DNA of 57,062 nt from Candidatus Hemicellulosilyticus sp. P3 (lineage in GTDB: Bacteria > Bacteroidota > Bacteroidia > Bacteroidales > P3): assembly GCA_001543385.1 (NCBI GenBank), contig LPNH01000014.1, positions 1,315-58,376 of the forward strand. Reading direction: 5' to 3'. Below, in pieces: positions 24,314 to 32,107 of this stretch (positions are counted from its first letter, which is position 1; every line of letters begins with the position of its first letter). The notes beneath the pieces were generated by a model that made no database searches, had not been told where the DNA came from, and saw nothing but the letters and a program-made list of their open reading frames with translations. Made by a program: the position numbers and the translations under genes.

Positions 24314-24769
24314 ATGGACACCAAGAAATCAGTTGAAGCACTGCAGTTTTTCACCACCGGACTGACACGCGGCGCTTTTGTACACAAGCTGCAGGGTCAG
24401 ATTTTCAAGTCGCAGGGCTTCACTAAACTCGGACAAAAGTACATCGACCATTTCACCGAAGAAATGGGATGGGTGGAACAGTTTGTGAACCGCATCCTTG
24501 ACCTGGGCTGCGAAGTGAAGGCCGAAGAGATGAAGGGTGAACAGCTTATCAGCAACCCTGTGGATTATATTAAAGCCGACCTCGCCATCCAGGTGGCCGG
24601 TGTGGACCTGCTTTATAAATGCATGGAGACGCTGCGGGAGGACCCCACCACCTACGACATAATGAAAGGTTACCTGAAAGACGAAGAGGAAGACCTCTAC
24701 TGGAGCCAGGAACAACTGGAACTCATCGAGAAAATCGGCGAACAGAACTGGCTGATTCAACAACTCTAA
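24314..24769 (+). CDS. Bacterioferritin-like protein with degenerate ferroxidase site
   Basis: The 151-residue four-helix protein aligns by eye to bacterioferritin over its whole length; the C-terminal DEEEDLYWSQEQLELIEKIG matches the Bfr [20 protein letters not shown] pattern. At the ferroxidase positions, however, several ligands seem replaced: Glu18 by Gly, His54 by Trp, Glu94 by Gln and His130 by Asp. It may store or scaffold iron without the usual di-iron oxidation, or bind another cofactor. It is the first gene of a plus-strand operon. A weak promoter (ATTG at 24246, CATCTTTG at 24269) precedes it. Confidence 0.75.
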   Translation: MDTKKSVEALQFFTTGLTRGAFVHKLQGQIFKSQGFTKLGQKYIDHFTEEMGWVEQFVNRILDLGCEVKAEEMKGEQLISNPVDYIKADLAIQVAGVDLLYKCMETLREDPTTYDIMKGYLKDEEEDLYWSQEQLELIEKIGEQNWLIQQL

Positions 24770-24782
24770 ACACACACCCACC

Positions 24783-24953
24783 ATGAAAGAACAAGTGTTG
24801 AAAGCTATGCGCGAGGCCGGAAAACCCGTCTCGGCAGGCGATGTCACCAATGCCTTGGGCGTCGACCGGAAAGAGGTGGACAAGGCTTTTGCCGAATTGA
24901 AAAAAGAAGGCGCCATCGTATCGCCAGTGCGCTGCAAATGGACACCGGCCTGA
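24783..24953 (+). CDS. Small winged-helix protein
   Basis: An ATG at 24783 opens 56 codons: MKEQVLKAMREAGKPVSAGD, then VTNALGVDRKEVDKAF and KKEGAIVSPVRCKWTPA. The helix, helix-turn-helix and C-terminal beta wing are those of a minimal winged-helix domain of the DsrD/Z-alpha size. It begins 13 bases after the bacterioferritin-like gene and ends 22 before the radical SAM gene, so it is co-transcribed. It may regulate the operon or act as a small binding partner. Confidence 0.7.
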   Translation: MKEQVLKAMREAGKPVSAGDVTNALGVDRKEVDKAFAELKKEGAIVSPVRCKWTPA

Positions 24954-24975
24954 TAAAACATCCATCCTGCCGGAT

Positions 24976-26070
24976 ATGGAAACAGATGTCAATCTGCAGG
25001 CCTACATGGCGGAGAGCATCCGCAACATTATGGCCAAAGCATATCGCAATGTGCTGAGCAACCCGCGTGAAGCACAGTTTGCCTACCGCATGCAGCGGTT
25101 ATTCCGGAAATCAGAGCGGCGGCGTGCCCAAATCAAGAAAACGGAGGGACTTGATGTCCCTCCGTTCCTCATCAGCAGCATCGCGACGACATGCAATCTG
25201 CACTGCAAAGGATGCTACGCACGTGCCAACGGAATCGCACGCGACGACGGCGATTCACAGCGCCCGACGCTGTCGGGCGAGCAGTGGCGCACCATTTTCC
25301 AGGAAGCCGCCGGGCTGGGAATCAATTTCTCACTGCTGGCCGGCGGCGAGCCCATGACGCGCCGCGACATTCTGGAACAGGCTGCCACGGTAAAAGAGAT
25401 GATATTCCCTATCTTCACCAACGGCACACTCATCGGGCCCTCCTACATCGAATTTTTGCGGCACAACCTCAACATGGTGCCCGTCATCAGTATCGAAGGG
25501 ACAGCCTCCGGAACCGACGAACGCCGCGGCCAAGGTGTGTTCCAGCGGGCCCGCCTTTCCATGGAGATGTTGCACAAAGAGCAACTTTTCTTTGGCACCA
25601 GCATCACCGTCACCACCGAAAACTACCGTGCCGTGACCGATCGCAGTTACATTGACACATTGCGCGGCTACGGATGCAAGATTGTATTCTACATTGAGTA
25701 CGTGCCCACCGAGGCAGGCACTGAACATCTGGCATTTGCCGACAATCACGTCAGCGAAATGGAACAGCGTCTCGAGACGCTGCGCAAGGCATACGAAGAC
25801 ATCATATTCCTTTCTTTCCCCGGCGACGAGAAGGCTTTGGGCGGATGCCTGGCTTCAGGCCGCGGTTTTTTCCACATCGGACCCGACGGCAGCGCCGAAC
25901 CCTGCCCTTTTTCGCCTTTCAGCGACAGCAACGTCGTCCAAACCGGCATACGGGGCGCCCTGCAGTCGCCCCTCTTCCGCAAGATACGCGACGCACGGGC
26001 CTTGGGCTGGGAGCATACCGGCGGATGCACCCTTTTCGAGCACCGCGAAGAGATTGAAAAAATGATTTAA
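24976..26070 (+). CDS. Radical SAM protein
   Basis: The 364-residue protein has the radical SAM cluster motif C73-NLH-C77-KG-C80, with LLAGGEPMTRRDI as the GGE region for SAM binding. The C-terminal part (GCLASGRGFFHIGPDGSAEPCPFSPFSD ... GGCTLFEHREE) resembles a SPASM or twitch domain with a few cysteines for a second cluster. The N-terminal helix-rich 60 residues are typical of a widespread group of unassigned anaerobe proteins. It sits in a redox operon with a flavodoxin-like protein that could be its electron donor. Its substrate is unknown. Confidence 0.85.
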   Translation: METDVNLQAYMAESIRNIMAKAYRNVLSNPREAQFAYRMQRLFRKSERRRAQIKKTEGLDVPPFLISSIATTCNLHCKGCYARANGIARDDGDSQRPTLSGEQWRTIFQEAAGLGINFSLLAGGEPMTRRDILEQAATVKEMIFPIFTNGTLIGPSYIEFLRHNLNMVPVISIEGTASGTDERRGQGVFQRARLSMEMLHKEQLFFGTSITVTTENYRAVTDRSYIDTLRGYGCKIVFYIEYVPTEAGTEHLAFADNHVSEMEQRLETLRKAYEDIIFLSFPGDEKALGGCLASGRGFFHIGPDGSAEPCPFSPFSDSNVVQTGIRGALQSPLFRKIRDARALGWEHTGGCTLFEHREEIEKMI

Positions 26071-26081
26071 CACCATTCAAG

Positions 26082-26489
26082 ATGACTACAGCTATCCGCT
26101 ATTTCAGCAAGTTCGGCCACTCGGCGGCGATGGCCGACGCTATCGGCCAAGTCACCGGCGCAAAGCCCGAGACTGTCAATGTACCGGTCGACACCCCTGT
26201 CGATACACTCTATCTCGGCGCAGGCGTCATGTTCGGCAAAATAAACGGTGCCATGGCTGATTTTATCAAGACACTCTCCCCCGACAAGGTGAAACGTGTC
26301 GTCTGCTTCGGCTCATGCGCCATTATCAAGTCACCCGTGCCGCAGATGCGCAGCCTGCTCGAAGCTCAAGGCGTCACCGTGGACGGACGCTCTTTCACCT
26401 GTCGCGGATCCATGGGACCGCTCCACGCAGGACATCCCGATCGGGAGGACATGGACAGTCTCCGTGCATTTATTCGGACAACACTTTAA
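26082..26489 (+). CDS. Flavodoxin-like protein
   Basis: The 135-residue protein has a flavodoxin N-terminus (IRYFSKFGHSAAMADAIGQV: beta strand, phosphate loop and helix) and a second strand-loop (LYLGAGVMFGKINGAMADF) in the right place for FMN binding. It follows the radical SAM gene by 11 bases and ends 11 before the MBL-fold gene. Delivery of electrons to the radical SAM enzyme is an inference from order and spacing. Confidence 0.78.
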   Translation: MTTAIRYFSKFGHSAAMADAIGQVTGAKPETVNVPVDTPVDTLYLGAGVMFGKINGAMADFIKTLSPDKVKRVVCFGSCAIIKSPVPQMRSLLEAQGVTVDGRSFTCRGSMGPLHAGHPDREDMDSLRAFIRTTL

Positions 26490-26500
26490 AAACAACAAAA

Positions 26501-27250
26501 ATGGAAATCAAAGCAATACGAATGTTTGAAAACGGGTTTATGACCCAGCAGTTCGCTTTCGGAGGCGAAGAAGGAAAAGAGCAGTTTGACGACCAGATCA
26601 TCTACCGCAGCAGCCTGCAGAATTTCCTCATCGATACAGGCAGCGAAGTGATATTGGTGGACACCGGCTTCGAGACCGGCATGTCGGCACCGGCAAAAAA
26701 GCTGGGAGCCCCGCTCTACATGGGAGAAAAAATCAACGACTATATGGACGCCTTTGCCGAGGCCGGCTACCGTCCGGAACAGGTGACCAAAATACTCCTC
26801 ACCCACAAACATGCCGACCACAGCGGTGCTTTGCAGTATTTTCCCAACGCCAAAATATATCTCTCGCCCGAAGAGGCCGACGCCATGTCGTTGAGCGGAA
26901 ACAACATTGTCCGTGTAACTTACAAAGACGGCGCCTATCATAACTTCCCCGCCGCGGAGAAGATTGCCGACGGAATCTTCCTTGTCGAAGCCAAAGGCCA
27001 CACCAACGGCAACAGCATCGTCATCGCCGAAAAGGACGGTCGTCACTACATGATGCACGGCGATGTGACTTACTGCGACGCCGCCTTGAAAGCCAACAAG
27101 CTGAGCATCGTCTTCGAGGATATCCGCGCCGCCCGCGAAACCTTGGACCGTGTGCGTGACTTCATCCAGAAGAACCCCACGGTATACCTCTCCACCCACT
27201 GCCCCGAAGGCTACGAGAATCTGGAGTTGAACCGCGTGATGCACCTCTAA
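26501..27250 (+). CDS. MBL-fold metallohydrolase
   Basis: From the ATG at 26501 the protein has 249 residues with the metallo-beta-lactamase motif H102-x-H104-x-D106-H107 (THKHADHSG), then AKGHTNGNS and MMHGDVTYCD, which complete a two-metal site. It resembles AttM/AhlD-like lactonases and related hydrolases. An upstream extension of the frame to 26315 overlaps the flavodoxin gene and is rejected. It is the last gene of the operon; a hairpin at 27288 follows. Substrate not evident. Confidence 0.85.
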   Translation: MEIKAIRMFENGFMTQQFAFGGEEGKEQFDDQIIYRSSLQNFLIDTGSEVILVDTGFETGMSAPAKKLGAPLYMGEKINDYMDAFAEAGYRPEQVTKILLTHKHADHSGALQYFPNAKIYLSPEEADAMSLSGNNIVRVTYKDGAYHNFPAAEKIADGIFLVEAKGHTNGNSIVIAEKDGRHYMMHGDVTYCDAALKANKLSIVFEDIRAARETLDRVRDFIQKNPTVYLSTHCPEGYENLELNRVMHL

Positions 27251-27287
27251 GGTGTTTCTCACCCCCATTTCCATATAGTATTGCCAA

Positions 27288-27321
27288 GACGCCCGGCTCC
27301 CCAATCGCGGAGCCGGGCGTC
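27288..27321. terminator. GC-rich hairpin between convergent genes
   Basis: A perfect 13-bp stem (GACGCCCGGCTCC/GGAGCCGGGCGTC) with an 8-base loop but no T tract lies 37 bases after the MBL-fold stop and 81 bases from the CPBP gene's 3' end. It may end transcription on both strands or protect transcript ends. Confidence 0.6.
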
Positions 27322-27402
27322 CCGGCATCAGACCCGACGACCATACAACCCTGTGGATTGATTGTCGGAGAAGTTATAGAGCTCCCGAATGGACGGGGAT
27401 TT

Positions 27403-28020
27403 TCAGATGGGGATGACAACGAAGACGCAGGTGTCCCACAGGGCGTGGGAGAGGACGAGGGCGGGAAGCCACTGCGGACGCAGGCGGTAGAGTCCGCCCC
27501 ACACCAGGCCGCAGACCAGGGCGGCCATGATGAGCATGAAGTTGAAGGACCATATGTGGATGAGGGTGTAAAGCGCGGTGGCGACGACGAAGCCGATATT
27601 TGCATTCCAGCGGGCCGCCAGGGTGCGCTGGACGTAGCCGCGCCAGAAGAGTTCTTCGGCGGGACCGGTGAGCAGGAGCAACTGCACGGCGACGAGCCAC
27701 GGCGCAACCCCGTCTTTCATGCCGTAGACGGCATCGACCTGCGGACGGGCGAAGTCGAAGAGCCATGACGACACTTTGTCGCCCAGCCAGAAGACTGCCC
27801 ACAAAAGGGCGGCAAGAGCAACGCCGGACAGGAGTTGATGTACCCAACGGACAGGTGTGTCAGCGGTCTGCTTCCGTCGCCATGGAGCGGCGACGAGCAT
27901 CAGCACCACCGAGACGACGGCCATGGTGGGCCAGAAAGCGGTGAGGCCTGCAGTCCAGGGCGAGAACATCCAAAACCAAGCCGCAGCGGCCACCGATATG
28001 CCTGCTGTCAAACGTCGCAT
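27403..28020 (-). CDS. CPBP-family intramembrane glutamic protease
   Basis: The 205-residue membrane protein has six or so helices and the CPBP/Abi motifs: EELFWRGYVQR (motif 1 with the catalytic glutamates), a later histidine in LYTLIHIWSF (motif 2) and LSHALWD (motif 3). Relatives process prenylated proteins, bacteriocins or signalling proteins. It follows the UbiA prenyltransferase gene by 11 bases. The same-strand neighbours are a prenyltransferase and an ABC exporter, but no peptide substrate gene is visible. Confidence 0.85.
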   Translation of the reverse strand: MRRLTAGISVAAAAWFWMFSPWTAGLTAFWPTMAVVSVVLMLVAAPWRRKQTADTPVRWVHQLLSGVALAALLWAVFWLGDKVSSWLFDFARPQVDAVYGMKDGVAPWLVAVQLLLLTGPAEELFWRGYVQRTLAARWNANIGFVVATALYTLIHIWSFNFMLIMAALVCGLVWGGLYRLRPQWLPALVLSHALWDTCVFVVIPI

Positions 28021-28031
28021 GGTGATTCGTG

Positions 28032-28925
28032 TCAGAGTGTAGACAGCAGCAGTCCGGCGATGAGCGTCAATGAGAAGAGCAGTTGCAACCGGGCCGACCG
28101 CCGGTCGAGGCCGAGCAAGGCCTCACGGCCGTCGGCGTCGAAACGCAGGGCTGTCCGCACGTTGCCCCAGGCGACGGGCAGCGCAAGCAGGCAGAGCAGA
28201 GACGGCCACGGCAGCCACCGCAGCACTGCCAACAAGATGATGAAGAGGAAGGGGAGCAACTGGTAGCAGCAGTAGAGGCGGACGGAGCGACGCTCGCCCA
28301 AGGCCATGGCGACGGTGTGGAGGCCGGCGGCACGGTCACTGCGGATGTCGACGGTGTTGTTGATGTGCAGCACGGAGAGGGTGATGAGCCCTAACGGCAA
28401 CGACAGCAGCAGCACATCGTTGTGCAACTGTCCGGTGGCCACCACGGAGGAGCCCATCAAGATGAGGACACCGAAGATGAGGAAGACTACAAGGTCGCTC
28501 AACCAAAGATTTTTGCTCTTGGTGTAGAGAATGGTGAGCAGAAAGCCTGCCACGCCTATGAGAAAGAGCGGCCAGCCGCTGTGTACAACGAGAATGAGCC
28601 CCAAAAGGATGCCCAGGGTGAACAGGATGACGCTGAGACGGTAGTATTCTTTGGTCTCGAACTCATGTTTGACGAGCGTGGGCACGGCATAGGCCTCGCT
28701 ACTGTCGGCCCCGGACCGGTAGTCGCCGATGTCGCTGAGCAGGTTGCCGGCGGCATGGAAGAGCACGACGGCTATGACCGCCAGCACAGCATTGGCCCAG
28801 TGGATGGCAGCGGTGCCGTAGATGGCGGCAAGGTAGGCAACAGCGGCCGCAACAGGCAGTGCGGAGACGGAGAAGGACCAGTAGCGGGTGGTGGCGGCCC
28901 AAGATTTCAGGGTATGTTTTTTCAT
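28032..28925 (-). CDS. UbiA-family prenyltransferase (MenA-like)
   Basis: From the ATG at 28925 the protein has 297 residues, about nine helices, and both metal-binding motifs: NLLSDIGDYRSGAD (aligned with NDxxDxxxD) and NNTVDIRSDRAAG (DxxxD). Family members attach a polyprenyl chain to an aromatic ring in the membrane; MenA does so in menaquinone synthesis and this protein is similar in layout. The first motif is less typical than in MenA, so another UbiA substrate is possible. A frame reaching 29063 starts inside the ABC permease gene and is not supported. Confidence 0.8.
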   Translation of the reverse strand: MKKHTLKSWAATTRYWSFSVSALPVAAAVAYLAAIYGTAAIHWANAVLAVIAVVLFHAAGNLLSDIGDYRSGADSSEAYAVPTLVKHEFETKEYYRLSVILFTLGILLGLILVVHSGWPLFLIGVAGFLLTILYTKSKNLWLSDLVVFLIFGVLILMGSSVVATGQLHNDVLLLSLPLGLITLSVLHINNTVDIRSDRAAGLHTVAMALGERRSVRLYCCYQLLPFLFIILLAVLRWLPWPSLLCLLALPVAWGNVRTALRFDADGREALLGLDRRSARLQLLFSLTLIAGLLLSTL

Positions 28926-28956
28926 TATAGTTTTGTCGAGATGCGACGATAAACGC

Positions 28957-30153
28957 TTATTTGTTGAACATGACGCGCTCGGAGCTGATGAGGCGTGTGA
29001 GCACCCAGGCTCCGCCAACGGAATAGAGGAGGTTGGCGCCGACCGTGAGAAGCAGAGCCGCAAGGGTGGCTTCGTGCGAGAGGATGGCGGTCATGGCCAT
29101 AACGCTGTTGTAGAAGGGTATGAGGCTAAGCGCAATGCTGTCCGGGGTGTCGGCAAGCATCATGGGCAGCATGCCTACGACGATCATGAGCAGGGAGAGG
29201 GGGATGTTGATGGTGGAGGCTTGCTTGACGTCGCGAGCCAAGGCCGACAGGTTGGCGACGACGGAGATGAGCAGCAACACGGTGCTGAGCAGCACGAGAA
29301 GCAACAGGATGAGGTCGGCGGGAGAGTAGAGGTTGAATTGGACGTCCATTCCGCCGGGGTTCAGCATCTTGGGCAGCGAAAACATGATGCCCAGAAAGCT
29401 GGAGACACCGCTGAGCAGAGCGAAGCAGGAGAGGGAGATGATTTTGCCCATGGCCAGCTCGCTGCGCCGCATGGGGGTGACGAGCAGGGTGGCGATGGTG
29501 CCACGCTCTTTTTCGCCGGCTATGGAGGCCGGCGCAACGGCCATGCAGCCCGAGAACATGAGCATGATGAGCAGCATGGGGACAAGGCGCGACAGAATGG
29601 TGGCCAGCATCTCACCGCTGTCAGTGCAGTCGTAGACTGCATCGGGCGTGTCGGTACGGTTGATGTCGAAGCGGTTGCAGAGCGATTCTTCGTAGGCTTG
29701 CAATGTGGCACTGAGCATGGTGTAGGCCTGCATGGAACCGTCGTTGGCGGAGTTGTAGTAGATGCGCACATTGGGGGCGGATTCGGCTCCGGAAGGGTCG
29801 TAGCAGGCGGTCAGCGAATCGAAACCTGACGGGAAGTGGACGTAGGCGACGGGGTTTTCTTTGTCGTCAAGGAGACGGAACATCTCCTCTTCGTCGCAGT
29901 CGCCCGCAATGAGGGTGAGCGGCAGCGAGTCTAACAAGGGGGCGACGGATGCAGGCAGGTTTTCGGCATAGACCGTGGGCTGTTCATCGCTGGAAACGGT
30001 GAACGATTGTTCGCGCATACTGTCCCCCATAAGACTGTAGATGAGGTAGATGAGCAGGCCCGGCATGATCACGGCAGTGAATACCATGGAACGGTCGCCG
30101 AAGAAACGTGCAAATTCTTTGCGGATGATTGTCATCATGTTCGACTTTCTCAT
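28957..30153 (-). CDS. ABC-2 type (NatB-like) exporter permease
   Basis: The 398-residue protein has an N-terminal helix (about 20-42), a large extracytoplasmic domain (about 45-190) and five C-terminal helices, with GEKERGTIATLLVTPMRRSEL as the coupling region, all typical of NatB. It overlaps the ATPase gene by 4 bases (ATGA). With NatA it would form an exporter, best known for Na+ or small-molecule efflux. Confidence 0.88.
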   Translation of the reverse strand: MRKSNMMTIIRKEFARFFGDRSMVFTAVIMPGLLIYLIYSLMGDSMREQSFTVSSDEQPTVYAENLPASVAPLLDSLPLTLIAGDCDEEEMFRLLDDKENPVAYVHFPSGFDSLTACYDPSGAESAPNVRIYYNSANDGSMQAYTMLSATLQAYEESLCNRFDINRTDTPDAVYDCTDSGEMLATILSRLVPMLLIMLMFSGCMAVAPASIAGEKERGTIATLLVTPMRRSELAMGKIISLSCFALLSGVSSFLGIMFSLPKMLNPGGMDVQFNLYSPADLILLLLVLLSTVLLLISVVANLSALARDVKQASTINIPLSLLMIVVGMLPMMLADTPDSIALSLIPFYNSVMAMTAILSHEATLAALLLTVGANLLYSVGGAWVLTRLISSERVMFNK

Positions 30154-30926
30154 TGGTCACCTCCTTTCACCGTTTTGTAGATTTCAAAGAACCGGTCTTC
30201 AAGCGTGAGCCCGTCACAGATTTCGGACAATGTTCCGCATCCGGCCATACGGCCGTCAATGACAATGCCCACCCGGTCGCAAAGTTTTTCCACTATGCTG
30301 AATATGTGGGTGGAAAGAAGGATGGTTTTGCCCTGCGCCTTCAACTCAAGCAGGTAGTCGGTGACGGTGCGGGCGGTGAGCACGTCGAGCCCGTTGGTGG
30401 GCTCGTCGAAGATGATGATGTCGGGGTTGTGGACAAGCGAGATCGCCAACGAGGTCTTCTGTTTCATGCCTGAGGAAAGGTTCTGCACTTTGACACCGGC
30501 GAAGCGGTCGATGCCGAAGCGGCTGAACATTTCAGCCTTACGCCGCTGTGCCTCAGAGGGTTCTACCTGATGCAAGTTACTGAAGAAATCGTAGAGATAG
30601 TCAGGGGTGAAGAAGTCCTCCAGCTTGAGTTCGCTGGTGAGGAATCCGATGCGTCGACGCACTTCGGCAGGCTGGCGCACAATGCTACAACCGTCTATCC
30701 ATGCGTCGCCGCTGTCGGGCCGGATGAGGGTGGCAAGCATGCGCAAGGTGGTGGTTTTGCCGGCTCCGTTGGGACCGAGCAGTCCGAAAATCTCGCCACG
30801 GCAGGCATCGAACGACAGGTGGTCGACAGCTGTCTTGTGGCGTTGACGGGTGCGCTCCAGCTTCCGCTGTTTGCGCGATAGGGAGAAGCGCTTGGTGAGC
30901 TCCTCGATATGCACAAGTGTTTCCAT
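30150..30926 (-). CDS. ABC transporter ATP-binding protein (NatA-like)
   Basis: From the ATG at 30926 the protein has 258 residues: Walker A GPNGAGKTT (51-59), signature LSSGMKQ, Walker B IIIFDEPTNGLD and the switch histidine in LLSTHIF. The N-terminal 20 residues (RKQRKLERTRQRHKT) are unusually basic. A longer frame to 31055 crosses the promoter and is rejected. It pairs with the permease translated just after it. Confidence 0.93.
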   Translation of the reverse strand: METLVHIEELTKRFSLSRKQRKLERTRQRHKTAVDHLSFDACRGEIFGLLGPNGAGKTTTLRMLATLIRPDSGDAWIDGCSIVRQPAEVRRRIGFLTSELKLEDFFTPDYLYDFFSNLHQVEPSEAQRRKAEMFSRFGIDRFAGVKVQNLSSGMKQKTSLAISLVHNPDIIIFDEPTNGLDVLTARTVTDYLLELKAQGKTILLSTHIFSIVEKLCDRVGIVIDGRMAGCGTLSEICDGLTLEDRFFEIYKTVKGGDQ

Positions 30927-30975
30927 ATTCCGTTTCTTATTGTTCAACACCGGGGATGACGGCGTCTTGCAACTG

Positions 30976-31007
30976 CAAATGTACGAGTTAAGCACGACAT
31001 GCCCAAA
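30976..31007 (-). promoter_or_regulatory. Promoter of the NatAB-like exporter operon
   Basis: TTTG (31007-31004), 20 bases, then TACATTTG (30983-30976) on the minus strand: an ideal spacing. It lies 9 bases from the -7 box of the divergent gene. Confidence 0.82.
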
Positions 31008-31016
31008 TATATTTCG

Positions 31017-31024
31017 TATCTTTG
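31017..31024 (+). promoter_or_regulatory. -7 box of the CBS-domain transporter gene
   Basis: TATCTTTG on the plus strand, 24 bases before the ATG at 31049; the upstream box is unclear. It is back to back with the exporter promoter, so one bound polymerase could hinder the other. Confidence 0.6.
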
Positions 31025-31048
31025 CAAAATTCGTAATTATATCATACG

Positions 31049-32107
31049 ATGACATTGCTCCTCATTTACCTGTTAGGCGCCATTGCTGTCTCTTTCCTGT
31101 GTTCCATACTGGAGGCCGTGCTGATGTCGACGCCTATCTCGTATATCACCATGCGTGAGGATGAGGGTTATAAACCGGCCTCGCTGTTCAAGCAGTACAA
31201 AACGGACAACGCACGCCCCATTGCCGCCATACTGTCGCTCAACACCATCGCCAATACTATCGGCTCGGCCGGGGTGGGCGCCCAAGTCACCGCACAGTTC
31301 GGCAGCCAGTGGTTCGGACTGGCGTCAGCAATCATGACGCTGTCGATTCTTGTCTTCTCGGAGATTATACCCAAAACCATCGGCTCAACCTATTGGAAAA
31401 GGTTTATGGGTTTTACCGCCTATACCATCCGTATTCTGATTGTCGTCATGTACCCATTGGTTGTTCTGGTGGACTTGATAAGCCAACTGCTAAGAAAGAA
31501 GGACGACGAGGCGGCGGTGAGCCGCGAAGAGGTGGCCGCCATGGCTGACGTAGGCGAGGACGAGGGAGTGATTGACGAAGATGAAAACAAAATCATCCAG
31601 AATGTTATCAAACTGGATAACATCAAGGCGCACGATGTGATGACACCGCGCGTGGTGGCCGCCACGGCTCCGGAGAACATGACGCTCAAGACGTTCTACC
31701 GAAACAACACCTTTTCGCATTTTTCCCGTATACCGGTCTATGCCGAGTCGCCGGAGTATATCACCGGCTATGTGTTGCGTAGCGAAGCCCTGGAAGAACT
31801 GGCGGAGGACCACTTCGACAAAACACTGGGGAGTATCAAACGCGATATACCGCTTTTCAACGAGCAGATGTCGGTGAGCGACATCTGGGATTCGCTGCTT
31901 AAACACAAGGAGCAGATTGCCGGCATCATTGACGAATACGGCTGTTTCGAGGGCATCCTGACGCTGGAGGATATTATTGAAACCATTTTCGGACTGGAGA
32001 TTATCGACGAAAGCGACGAGGTGAGCGATATGCAACAATATGCCCGCGACCGCTGGCAACAGCGGCAGAACCGCTTCAAAGAGATTCATCTCCCGATGGA
32101 TGACTGA
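31049..32107 (+). CDS. CNNM/CorC-type transporter (DUF21 and CBS domains)
   Basis: The 352-residue protein has an N-terminal DUF21 membrane domain (about four helices, 1-140), an acidic linker (EDEGVIDEDENKI) and a CBS pair (about 195-320: IKAHDVMTPRVV ... GIIDEYGCFEGILTLEDIIETIFG). The usual CorC_HlyC domain at the C-terminus is missing, so this is the short form. The family handles Mg2+ or other divalent cations, with CBS domains sensing nucleotides. Its stop overlaps the comEC start (TGATG at 32105). Confidence 0.87.
   Translation: MTLLLIYLLGAIAVSFLCSILEAVLMSTPISYITMREDEGYKPASLFKQYKTDNARPIAAILSLNTIANTIGSAGVGAQVTAQFGSQWFGLASAIMTLSILVFSEIIPKTIGSTYWKRFMGFTAYTIRILIVVMYPLVVLVDLISQLLRKKDDEAAVSREEVAAMADVGEDEGVIDEDENKIIQNVIKLDNIKAHDVMTPRVVAATAPENMTLKTFYRNNTFSHFSRIPVYAESPEYITGYVLRSEALEELAEDHFDKTLGSIKRDIPLFNEQMSVSDIWDSLLKHKEQIAGIIDEYGCFEGILTLEDIIETIFGLEIIDESDEVSDMQQYARDRWQQRQNRFKEIHLPMDD

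Noticed and set aside
28888..29829. Open frame of 313 codons on the plus strand
   Set aside because: Antisense to the NatB-like permease, rich in Gly, His, Glu and Gln from reversed codons, with no recognisable domain.
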